Part shown: positions 50,043 through 58,274 of the stretch, piece after piece | Layout: each line of letters starts with the position of its first letter | Numbering within the stretch: position 1 is the first letter of the stretch | Source: Pampinifervens sp037481935 | Lineage (GTDB): Bacteria; Aquificota; Aquificia; Aquificales; Aquificaceae | Assembly: GCF_046159715.1 (NCBI RefSeq) | Contig: NZ_JBJXCT010000007.1 | Span: forward strand, 1 to 64,000 | Length of the DNA stretch: 64,000 nucleotides | Direction: 5' to 3' | Translations under genes and position numbers: made by a program | The notes under the pieces: generated by a model | The model's input: only the letters and a program-made list of their open reading frames with translations | The model's database searches: none | What the model was told of the DNA's origin: nothing

Positions 50043-50336
50043 ATGGCAAAGCTCAGACCCCTTTATGACAAGATTGTGGTCAGGAGACTCGAAGAACAGG
50101 AACAGAGAACAGCCTCTGGCATCATCATACCAGACACCGCCAAAGAGAAGCCTCAGGTGGGTGAGGTGGTGGCGGTGGGAGAAGGAAAGCTCCTGCAGAA
50201 CGGTCAGCAAGTTCCACCAAAGGTAAAGCCCGGGGACAGGGTTGTTTTTAACAAGTATGCGGGCACCGAGGTAGAGCTTGACGGTGAAAAGTTCCTTATC
50301 ATGTCTGAGGACGAAGTCCTTGCCATAGTTGAGTAA
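50043..50336 (+). CDS. groES: Co-chaperonin GroES
   Basis: A 97-residue GroES: LRPLYDKIVVRRLEEQEQRTASGIIIPD, with the GroEL-binding mobile loop, and VKPGDRVVFNKYAGTEVELDG. Strong AAGGAGGTGG ribosome site. Forms the heptameric lid of GroEL. Transcribed with groEL from the consensus promoter. Confidence 0.98.
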   Translation: MAKLRPLYDKIVVRRLEEQEQRTASGIIIPDTAKEKPQVGEVVAVGEGKLLQNGQQVPPKVKPGDRVVFNKYAGTEVELDGEKFLIMSEDEVLAIVE

Positions 50337-50360
50337 AAAACTTTTAAAGGAGGTGGTAGC

Positions 50361-51998
50361 ATGGCAGCAAAGAAGGTTATCTACGGAGAAGATGCAAGGG
50401 CAAGGCTCAAGGCAGGCGTTGACAGGCTTGCCAACGCGGTAAAGGTCACCCTTGGACCAAGGGGTAGAGAGGTGATAATTGAGAAGAAGTGGGGAACGCC
50501 CCTTGTCACAAAGGACGGCGTGACCGTTGCCAAAGAGATTGAGCTCAAAGACCCCTATGAGAACATGGGAGCTCAGCTGGTAAAGGAAGTCGCCTCCAAG
50601 ACCGCAGACGTTGCCGGTGACGGAACTACCACGGCAACTGTTCTTGCTCAGGCAATCTTCACCGAGGGACTCAAGGCAATAGCCTCCGGCGCAAACCCCA
50701 TGGACCTTAAGAGGGGCATAGACAAGGCTGTGGAAAAGGTTGTTGAGGAGATAAAGGCACAGTCCATACAGGTGGGTGGAAGGAAGGAAATAGAACAGGT
50801 TGCCACCATATCCGCCAACAACGACCCCGAGATAGGAAAGATAATAGCGGACGCAATGGAAGCCGTGGGTAAGGATGGTGTTATAACCGTTGAAGAGTCC
50901 AAGTCCGCCCAGACCACCCTTGAAACCGTCCAGGGTATGCAGTTTGACAGGGGATATCTGTCTCCCTACTTCGTGACCAACCCTGACAAGATGGAGGCAG
51001 TGCTTGAAGACCCATACATACTCATATATGAGAAGAAGATTTCCAATGTAAAAGACCTTCTGCCAGTTCTTGAGCAGGTGGTAAGGGCTGGAAAGCCAAT
51101 CCTGATAATCGCCGAGGATGTGGAAGCGGAAGCCCTTGCAACCCTGGTGGTCAACCATATAAAGGGCGTAATTAGGGCATGCGCAGTAAAGGCACCGGGC
51201 TTTGGTCAGAGGAGGAAGGACTACCTGCAGGACATAGCTATACTAACGGGTGGAACCGCCATAACTGAAGAGCTGGGTATAAAGCTTGAAAGCGTTGGGC
51301 TTGACATGCTGGGAAGGGCGGACAAGGTGATAGTGGACAAGGACAACACCACCATAGTGGGTGGAAAGGGCTCTAAAGAAGCCATAAACGCGAGGATAGA
51401 GCAGATCAAAAAGCAAATCGTGGAGACAACCTCCGACTACGACAGGGAAAAGCTCCAGGAAAGGCTTGCCAAGCTGGCTGGCGGTGTTGCTATAATAAGG
51501 GTCGGTGCAGCCACAGAGGCAGAGCTTAAAGAAAAGAAGGCAAGGGTTGAGGACGCGGTGCATGCCACCAAGGCTGCGGTGGAAGAAGGTATAGTGCCCG
51601 GTGGTGGTGTGGCACTGGTGAGAGCTTCAGAGGCTCTTGAAAACCTCAAGGTGGAAAACCCTGACCAGCAGGTGGGTGTGGACATAGTGAAGAAGGCCTG
51701 CAGGACGCCGCTCAGACAAATTGCCAGCAACGCAGGCTTTGAAGGATATGTGGTGCTTGAAAAGGTTCTCCAGCTCGGAAAAGAGAAGGGCAAGAACTGG
51801 GGCTTTGATGCCTCTGTGGGAGACTACAAGGACATGGTAGAAGCCGGAATAATTGACCCCACAAAGGTGGTGAGGACCGCCATACAAAACGCTGCCTCAG
51901 TGGCGGGAACCATGCTTACCGCAGAAGCCCTCGTGGCTGAAATACCAGAGGAGAAAAAGGAGAAAGCACCAGCCCCAGAAATGCCCGAGCTTGACTAA
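50361..51998 (+). CDS. groEL: Chaperonin GroEL
   Basis: A 545-residue chaperonin: VTLGPRGREVIIEKKWGTPLVTKDG and AGDGTTTATVLAQAI for ATP binding, and the signature AAVEEGIVPGGGVALVRA. The C-terminus ends APAPEMPELD and lacks the GGM repeat tail of E. coli GroEL. AAAGGAGGTGG precedes the ATG. Followed by a stem-loop terminator. Confidence 0.98.
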   Translation: MAAKKVIYGEDARARLKAGVDRLANAVKVTLGPRGREVIIEKKWGTPLVTKDGVTVAKEIELKDPYENMGAQLVKEVASKTADVAGDGTTTATVLAQAIFTEGLKAIASGANPMDLKRGIDKAVEKVVEEIKAQSIQVGGRKEIEQVATISANNDPEIGKIIADAMEAVGKDGVITVEESKSAQTTLETVQGMQFDRGYLSPYFVTNPDKMEAVLEDPYILIYEKKISNVKDLLPVLEQVVRAGKPILIIAEDVEAEALATLVVNHIKGVIRACAVKAPGFGQRRKDYLQDIAILTGGTAITEELGIKLESVGLDMLGRADKVIVDKDNTTIVGGKGSKEAINARIEQIKKQIVETTSDYDREKLQERLAKLAGGVAIIRVGAATEAELKEKKARVEDAVHATKAAVEEGIVPGGGVALVRASEALENLKVENPDQQVGVDIVKKACRTPLRQIASNAGFEGYVVLEKVLQLGKEKGKNWGFDASVGDYKDMVEAGIIDPTKVVRTAIQNAASVAGTMLTAEALVAEIPEEKKEKAPAPEMPELD

Positions 51999-52004
51999 AA
52001 ACCT

Positions 52005-52029
52005 GCCCCCGCAAGGGGGCTCTTTATTT
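52005..52029. terminator. Bidirectional rho-independent terminator (groEL / sulP)
   Basis: Stem GCCCCC (52005-52010), loop GCAA, stem GGGGGC (52015-52020), followed by TCTTTATTT on the plus strand; on the minus strand the stem is followed by AGGTTTTTAG. It separates two convergent genes and extends a few bases into the sulP stop region. Confidence 0.85.
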
Positions 52030-54080
52030 CAATATCTTAAGCAGACTTTCCACAACCTCCCCTGTATTGGTTCCCAGATAGATAAAGCCGTTTTTCATCT
52101 GGCATCCCTTTGTGGCACACAGTCCACCAAAGGAAAGAACCTCACCGTTGTGTTTTATTAGCTTTGTGGAGGGCACATAAAGACCTTTTCCATCTGTATA
52201 AAAGTCCTCAGCCCTGAGCTCTATCTCCCTGCCATCCGACCTGAGCAGAAGGGTTCTGTATGCCTTTCCTGCATAAACATCCAGACCTTCATAGGCTGAA
52301 AATCCCTCGTACATATCCCTTATGGGGTTCTCTGCCTGTTCAAACTTCACATAATCCTTTACCGTATAGCATTCCTTAAAGAGAGCATAGGGGCAGAGCT
52401 TTGCACAGTAGTCATGGTCTATGCTCTTGAAGAGTTCACCCAGTGCATAACCCTTGGAGGGAAGTATGTTCTCCTTTCCCAGTTTCTGGAGAAAGCCTGA
52501 CCTTCGCATAACCTCCTCAACTGGTGCCTTTGCGTTCACGAAGACCAGGTTCACCCCCTTCTTCCTCAAATCATCTAGAAAATCACCAAGGGCGTCAAGG
52601 GCGGTTCCATCCATGTAGTTCACGGACTCGCAGTCTATAACAAGATGTTTCAGGGCTGGCTTTTGCTCCACTATCTCCCTTATTTCCTCAAGTATGTTCT
52701 CCGTGTTGGCATAGTAAAAGGATGCCTCTGGTCGAACCATTTCAATCTGAGGGCATGTGGGCAGGTTGTTGCTTTCTGCGTTGACAAAGGTTTTGCTTAC
52801 AGGGTCTCTTGACAGCCTCACAATCCTGGGATACAGACTCCTCCAGAGGAAGAGGGAAAGGGAAAGAAACATACCTATGAATATGGCGTAGTCTGGCTTC
52901 ATTATGAAGGAGAGGGCAAAGGTAGTTATGGCAGACATTCCATCGTAGCGGTTTGTCCTCCAGAGGTGCACAAAGTAAGCAGGCTTTACCAGGTTTATTA
53001 CCGCTGTTATAACAATCGCAGAGAGCACTGCCCTTGGCAGGTAATACAGAAGAGGTGCTACAAAGAGTATGGTGGCTATGACAAAGCTTGCACTTATTAT
53101 GTTTGCCATGCCAGTTTTTGCACCCGCCTGAAAGTTTACCGCAGAGCGGGAAAAGGAACCGCTGACAGGAAAGCTCTTGAAGAAAGAACCCACAAGGTTT
53201 GCAAGCCCCTGACCCACAAGCTCCTGATTGACGTCTATCCTCTGCTTTGTCTGACTTGCTATGAACTTGGCTATGGCGTATGCTTCCATAAAGCCAACAA
53301 GGGCTATGATAAAAGCTTTACCCAGTATCCTGTCAAGAAGGTCCCAGTCTACAGACGGTAAGGAAGGAAGAGGAATTCCTCTGGGTATATCACCCACCAC
53401 CCTTATACCATAGCTTTCAAAGGCGAAGAAGTAAGACAGTGAGGTAAAAAGGGCCACCGTAAGCAGTGCGGATGGAAAGTTTCTGTTTATCCTTCTCAGA
53501 CCTATTATCAGGGCTATGGATACCAGGCCCACTAGAAGGGTATATGGGTTTGTCTGTGGAAGGCTCTTTGCTATCTCGTATAGGTTCTGGAATATGAGCT
53601 CCTTCTGCTCCACCTTTATGCCGAGAAGGGCAGGAACCTGCGTCGTCATGATTATTATGGCCGCTGCGTTTGTAAATCCTATTATCACCGAGTGGGAGAC
53701 AAAGTTTACAAGAAATCCTAGCCTGAAAAGCCCGATGGCGAGCTGTATGATGCCTACAAGAAAGGCCATCAGTATGGCGAGCTCTATAAACTTCTCATCG
53801 CCGGGCTTTGCGTAGCTTGTGAGAGAGACAAAGGTTAGAAAGGCAACTATGGCAACAGGACCTGTGGCCAACTGGGCGGAGCTTCCAAAGAGGGCGGCTA
53901 TTATGACGGGTATGGATGCGGCGTAAAGTCCGTAAACGGGTGGAAGACCGGCAATCAGGGCGTAAGCCATGGACTGGGGGACAAGAACCACAGCCACGGT
54001 AAGACCGGCAATAAAGTCAGAGCTGAGGGTTTTCCTGTCATAACCCCTGAACCACCTAAGAAAGGGGAAAACCTCTCCAT
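52024..54080 (-). CDS. SulP-family anion transporter with STAS domain; apparent 5' frameshift
   Basis: A ~685-residue SulP permease: VVLVPQSMAYALIAGLPPVY signature, about eleven helices, FPVSGSFSRSAVNFQAGAKT, and a STAS domain (~420-515 from GTG 53997) with LVIDCESVNYMDGTALDAL. An uninterrupted frame only starts at GTG 53997, but homologous sequence (PFLRWFRGYDRKTLSSDFIAGLT) continues upstream in frame with no start codon; the only nearby ATG (54080) is one base out of phase, across the T4C4 run at 54064-54071. One added base there gives MERF-PFLRW. A ~140-residue Cys-containing extension follows STAS. Substrate (sulfate, bicarbonate or other) unknown. Confidence 0.85.
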
Positions 54081-54148
54081 AGCTTTAAAAATACTAACAT
54101 AAATCATAAAAGTCCATGTTCCTTTATCCGCTTATAATCTTATAAGCC

Positions 54149-54886
54149 ATGCTTAATCTCGCGGTCCTCCAGTTCAGACCAGTTCTTGGAAGGGTGGAGG
54201 AAAACCTGAGGAGAGTTATGGAAATGCTCATGTCTGTTAAAGATGGTTCGCTGGTGGCTCTGCCGGAGATGTGGCAGTGCGGCTTTGATTATGAGAGACT
54301 TGACAGGCATGCGGATGCCACCGGTGAAGTTCTGGAGGAGTTAAAGAAGGTATCCGCTGAAAAAGGTCTGACATTAATCGGCACATACCCAACGAAAAAA
54401 GAAAAGGGCATATACAACTCCGCCATTATCCTTGAGAGAGGGCAAATACGGGGCTTCAGGCACAAGATAAAGCTCTTCCCCCTCTATGAGGAGCCCAGGC
54501 ACTTCCTGCCCGGTGCTGAAAACCCTGTTTTTGAACTTTCTGGATTGAAGGTGGGCATACTCATATGCTTTGAGCTCAGGTTTCCTGAAATTTCACAGAG
54601 TCTTAGAGAAGCTGAGCTTCTTGTGGTCCCTTCCATGTGGGGTGAAGGCAGAAAAGAGCATCTGAGAATTCTCTCAAGGGCGAGAGCCATAGAAAATCAG
54701 TGTTTTCTCATGCTGTCCAGTGCTTGGGGGGAGGTTGGGGGTGAGAGGTTTGCAGGATGCTCTGGCATATATGGACCCTGGGGTGAAGTTCTCGCCTTTT
54801 CTGAAAAGGGAGACAGCCTTATTCAGGTAGAGGTGGACTTAGAAGAGGTAGAGAGGGTAAGAAGACTTATTCCAGTCCAGTTATAA
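54149..54886 (+). CDS. Carbon-nitrogen hydrolase (nitrilase superfamily, omega-amidase-like)
   Basis: A 245-residue amidase with the catalytic triad in order: Glu in ALPEMWQ, Lys in RHKIKLFPLYEEPRHF, Cys in LICFELRFPEIS. Size and motifs fit the Nit2/omega-amidase branch, which repairs deaminated glutamine analogues, but deaminated glutathione amidase or other amidases are possible. TATAAT (54133-54138) lies in a 7-2-7 inverted repeat (CTTATAA/TTATAAG, 54131-54146) just before the ATG. Confidence 0.88.
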   Translation: MLNLAVLQFRPVLGRVEENLRRVMEMLMSVKDGSLVALPEMWQCGFDYERLDRHADATGEVLEELKKVSAEKGLTLIGTYPTKKEKGIYNSAIILERGQIRGFRHKIKLFPLYEEPRHFLPGAENPVFELSGLKVGILICFELRFPEISQSLREAELLVVPSMWGEGRKEHLRILSRARAIENQCFLMLSSAWGEVGGERFAGCSGIYGPWGEVLAFSEKGDSLIQVEVDLEEVERVRRLIPVQL

Positions 54887-54914
54887 ATCCTGAGCTGTTG
54901 TAAAATATCCCTAC

Positions 54915-56492
54915 ATGACCCGCTACATATTCGTCACGGGTGGTGTTCTCTCTTCTCTCGGAAAGGGTGTTGCCTCAGCCTCAATAGCAACACTGCTTGA
55001 GGAGCAGGGGCTTAAGGTAAACCTTCAGAAGCTTGACCCATATCTCAATGTTGACCCTGGCACCATGAGCCCTTACCAGCACGGTGAAGTCTATGTTACG
55101 GAGGACGGTGCAGAGACTGACCTTGACCTTGGACATTATGAGAGGTTCACAACCATCAGCATGAGCAGAAAAAACAACGTGACCGCAGGAAGGGTCTACT
55201 ATAACGTCATACAGAGGGAAAGAGAGGGTGGTTACCTTGGGGCTACCGTGCAGGTCATACCCCACATAACCGATGAGATAAAGAGACTGATAAGGGAGCT
55301 GGAGGATGGCTGTGATGTGGTGGTGGTGGAGATAGGGGGAACGGTGGGGGACATAGAGAGTCTTCCCTTCCTTGAGGCTGTGAGACAGCTCTCCGTGGAG
55401 GCGGGCAGGGAAAGAGTGCTTTTTGTGCACACCACCTATGTGCCATACATAAGGATAACTGGAGAGCTAAAGACAAAGCCCACACAGCACTCTGTAAAGG
55501 AGCTCAGGGCAATCGGTATACAGCCAGACATAATTCTGTGCAGGTCAGAGACGGAGGTGCCTGAAGGCATAAAGGAGAAGATAGCTCTTTTCACCAGCGT
55601 CAAAAAGTCTGGGGTTATATCAGCACCTGATGTGGATTACATATACGAGGTTCCTCTGGTTTTCAAGAGGCAGGGGATTGATAAACTCATACTTGAGCAT
55701 TTTGGCTTTGAATACAGAGAGGTGAGAAGCAAATGGGAAAGTATAGTGGAAATTCTCAGGTCTTCAAGGGGTGAGGTAAACATCGCCCTTGTGGGAAAGT
55801 ATGTTTCCCTGAAAGATTCCTACAAGAGCGTGGTTGAAGCCCTCATCCATGGAGGTATAGCCAACAGAGTAAGGGTAAACATTAACTGGATAAACTCAGA
55901 GGACTATGAGGAAGAGCTTCTTGAAAAGTCTGACGGCATACTTGTTCCGGGAGGCTTTGGAGAGAGAGGGACAGAGGGCAAAATGAGGGCGCTCACCTAT
56001 GGCAGAGAGAAGAAAAAGCCCACCTTTGGTATATGCCTTGGTATGCAGCTCATGTGCGTGGAGTTTGCAAGGAATGTGCTCGGTCTGGAGGGTGCCAACT
56101 CTACAGAGTTTGACCCCATAACGCCCCATCCAGTTATAGACATAATGGAGGAGCAGAAGAACATAAGACAGCTTGGCGGAACCATGAGACTGGGTTCTTA
56201 CCCATGCATGCTTGTGGAGGGGACAAAGGCAAGGGATATATACGGACAGGAGCTGGTCCACGAACGCCACAGGCACAGGTATGAGTTCAATAACCTATAC
56301 AGAGAAGCCTTTGAAAGCTCCGGTATGCTCTTTTCCGGGCTCTCGCCCGATGGGAGGCTTGTGGAGATAGTAGAATTAAGGGACCATCCCTGGTATCTTG
56401 GCTGCCAGTTTCACCCCGAGTTCAGAAGCAAACCCTTCCAGCCCCACCCTCTCTTTGTGTCCTTCATCTCCGCCTGTTTACAAGGCCAATGA
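54915..56492 (+). CDS. pyrG: CTP synthase
   Basis: A 525-residue amidoligase converting UTP to CTP. N-terminal synthetase (IFVTGGVLSSLGKGVASASI, KLDPYLNVDPGTMSPYQHGE, YTTxx-like HTTYVPYI) and C-terminal class I glutaminase (GGFGERGTEGK, FGICLGMQLMCVE with the nucleophile Cys, His-Pro-Glu near the end in QFHPEF). TAAAAT lies eight bases before the ATG. The 3' end overlaps the convergent metallophosphoesterase by 29 bases. Confidence 0.98.
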   Translation: MTRYIFVTGGVLSSLGKGVASASIATLLEEQGLKVNLQKLDPYLNVDPGTMSPYQHGEVYVTEDGAETDLDLGHYERFTTISMSRKNNVTAGRVYYNVIQREREGGYLGATVQVIPHITDEIKRLIRELEDGCDVVVVEIGGTVGDIESLPFLEAVRQLSVEAGRERVLFVHTTYVPYIRITGELKTKPTQHSVKELRAIGIQPDIILCRSETEVPEGIKEKIALFTSVKKSGVISAPDVDYIYEVPLVFKRQGIDKLILEHFGFEYREVRSKWESIVEILRSSRGEVNIALVGKYVSLKDSYKSVVEALIHGGIANRVRVNINWINSEDYEEELLEKSDGILVPGGFGERGTEGKMRALTYGREKKKPTFGICLGMQLMCVEFARNVLGLEGANSTEFDPITPHPVIDIMEEQKNIRQLGGTMRLGSYPCMLVEGTKARDIYGQELVHERHRHRYEFNNLYREAFESSGMLFSGLSPDGRLVEIVELRDHPWYLGCQFHPEFRSKPFQPHPLFVSFISACLQGQ

Positions 56493-57606
56493 CCGCCACA
56501 TCTGGCGGAGAAAAGAGCCTCATGGGAGGACCGCCCGTTCCTACTCCCTTGCTTACGTAAAGGTAAGAGCCTCCAAGACTATGAAAACCCCTGTCGCTGA
56601 GGAAAAGTTTTGTAAGTATAAGCCTGCCCAGTGGATAGTAAACTCCCCCGTGGGTATGACCCGAAAGCATGAGGTCAAAAAGACCCAAAGTCCCCTCTTC
56701 CAGCCTTGGCTTGTGCTTCAGGTATAGGACAAAGCTTTTCCTGTCAACCCTCTGCAAAAGCTCTCTGTCTGAAAGGGTGCCAAGGCAGGCTCTGAAAAGC
56801 CTGCAGTCATCGTCGTCAATTCCAGCAACTGTGAGGTTGTATTCTTTCAGGTATATCACATCTCCTCTGAGAAGTTTAAAGCCAGCTCTCTGGGTAAAAT
56901 CCACTGCCTGCTCCACTCCCCTGTAGTATTCATGATTTCCCAGCACTGCATACTTTCCCAGCGGCGGGTTCATCTCTGAAAGGGCATCAGCCAGATAAAG
57001 CTTATCCCTCATGTTTCCGTCCACCAGGTCCCCTGTGGAGACCACCAGGTCTGGCCTTTCCCTCTCATACACCTGCATTATGAGCCTGACCTTGTCCATA
57101 CCCATTACAGGACCAAGGTGAAGGTCCGAGATGTGAAGTATTCTGACCCTCTCCACATGAGCCGGTAGTTTATCCGTATAGAGGGTAAACCTCTCCACCC
57201 TGAGGTTAAGAGTTTCGTAGTGGCTGTAGGCGGAAAGGGCAAGGGAAAATATCAGGAGCGCGGCTGCAACCACTTTTACAGGGGGCTTAGGCAGTGGGTT
57301 AATCCTCAGAAATCTGTAAGAAACATAAATGACTGCCCTGTAGAGCTCAAAAAGAAGTCCACCCAGCACCAGATAGAAGAGAAATCCCATCCAGAGAAGC
57401 CCGCTCAGGGCTGTTATGTAGGCAATATGATAGTTCATGTGAGCATCCGCAAAACGCCAGATGAAGGGTGAAAGGAACCCGAGGAAAAAGAGGGAAAGCA
57501 CAGCCCTTCTGCCTATTTTTCCAAGGGCTGGCTTGAAAACTCTGAAGTATGCGTAAGCATGCATGAAACCAAAGACTGTAAGAAAAATCAATATAAACCA
57601 CATCAT
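56464..57606 (-). CDS. Membrane metallophosphoesterase (YkuE/LpxG-like)
   Basis: A 380-residue protein with four N-terminal membrane helices (to ~125) and a calcineurin-like phosphoesterase domain: ISDLHLGPV (D, H), STGDLVDG, VLGNHEYYRG, SGHTHGG. Related proteins include YkuE/YaeI and chlamydial LpxG, which hydrolyses UDP-diacylglucosamine in lipid A synthesis; that role is possible in this lipid A-making organism but not shown. It overlaps the upstream response regulator by four bases. Confidence 0.85.
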   Translation of the reverse strand: MMWFILIFLTVFGFMHAYAYFRVFKPALGKIGRRAVLSLFFLGFLSPFIWRFADAHMNYHIAYITALSGLLWMGFLFYLVLGGLLFELYRAVIYVSYRFLRINPLPKPPVKVVAAALLIFSLALSAYSHYETLNLRVERFTLYTDKLPAHVERVRILHISDLHLGPVMGMDKVRLIMQVYERERPDLVVSTGDLVDGNMRDKLYLADALSEMNPPLGKYAVLGNHEYYRGVEQAVDFTQRAGFKLLRGDVIYLKEYNLTVAGIDDDDCRLFRACLGTLSDRELLQRVDRKSFVLYLKHKPRLEEGTLGLFDLMLSGHTHGGVYYPLGRLILTKLFLSDRGFHSLGGSYLYVSKGVGTGGPPMRLFSPPDVAVIGLVNRRR

Positions 57607-58274
57607 AGTCCCAGCTTATACCCGAAGCCCCTCACCGTCTGAATCGCCCTGCCCTCTTCGCCCAGCTTTTCCCTGAGCTTTTTTATGTGAACATCCACAG
57701 TTCTATCATACACATCTCTCTTGAGAACCCTTTCTATAAGATACTCCCTGCTTACGGGTTTTCCATAGTTTTCAAGAAGTGCAGACAGTATCATAAACTC
57801 TGTAGGTGTCAGTTCAATGAGCTCATCCCCCCTTTTTACCTCCTTTTTTTCCAGGTCCACTTGAAGACCACCGAGCTTGAAATGGGTCTGTCTCTTTTCC
57901 TTTCCAACCCTTCTCAGCACCGCCTTTACCCTTGCCACAAGCTCCTTCAGAGAAAAGGGCTTTGTTATGTAGTCATCTGCGCCCAGAGAAAAGCCTCTCA
58001 ATTTGTCCTGTTCCATATCCCTGGCTGTGATAAATATAATGGGGATTTCTCTCAGGTTGTTGCTGTTTCTCACATACTGAGCTATCTTAAACCCGTCGTA
58101 GTCTGGAAGCATCACATCAAGGAGCAGCAGGTCGGGTTGTTGTTCTTGGAGATACTTCACAGCTTCAGCGCCCCTCAGACAGATAATTGGCTGATAACCC
58201 TCTTTTTTAAGGTTATAGGCTATGAGCTCAGCAAGGTCACTGTCGTCTTCCACAAGGAGTATCTTCAGGTTCAT
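57603..58274 (-). CDS. OmpR/PhoB-family response regulator (no adjacent kinase)
   Basis: A 223-residue regulator with receiver D53 (LLLLDVMLPDYDG), Thr and Lys in FITARD and YITKPF, and a winged-helix output ending RGFGYKLG. It is close to the PhoB/PhoP branch. It sits between pycB/cfiA and a metallophosphoesterase with four-base overlaps on both sides, and no histidine kinase gene is nearby, so its signal is unknown. Confidence 0.9.
   Translation of the reverse strand: MNLKILLVEDDSDLAELIAYNLKKEGYQPIICLRGAEAVKYLQEQQPDLLLLDVMLPDYDGFKIAQYVRNSNNLREIPIIFITARDMEQDKLRGFSLGADDYITKPFSLKELVARVKAVLRRVGKEKRQTHFKLGGLQVDLEKKEVKRGDELIELTPTEFMILSALLENYGKPVSREYLIERVLKRDVYDRTVDVHIKKLREKLGEEGRAIQTVRGFGYKLGL

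Noticed and set aside
49944..51158. Long minus-strand open frame (404 codons) antisense to groES/groEL
   Set aside because: Composition is Leu/Tyr/His/Gly-rich nonsense without domains, and it lies over two certain genes with strong ribosome sites; it is a shadow of groESL codon bias.
54064..54071. Programmed -1 ribosomal frameshift site in sulP
   Set aside because: The T4C4 run read in the zero frame gives no canonical X XXY YYZ heptamer whose slipped pairing holds at the second codon; a simple indel explains it better.
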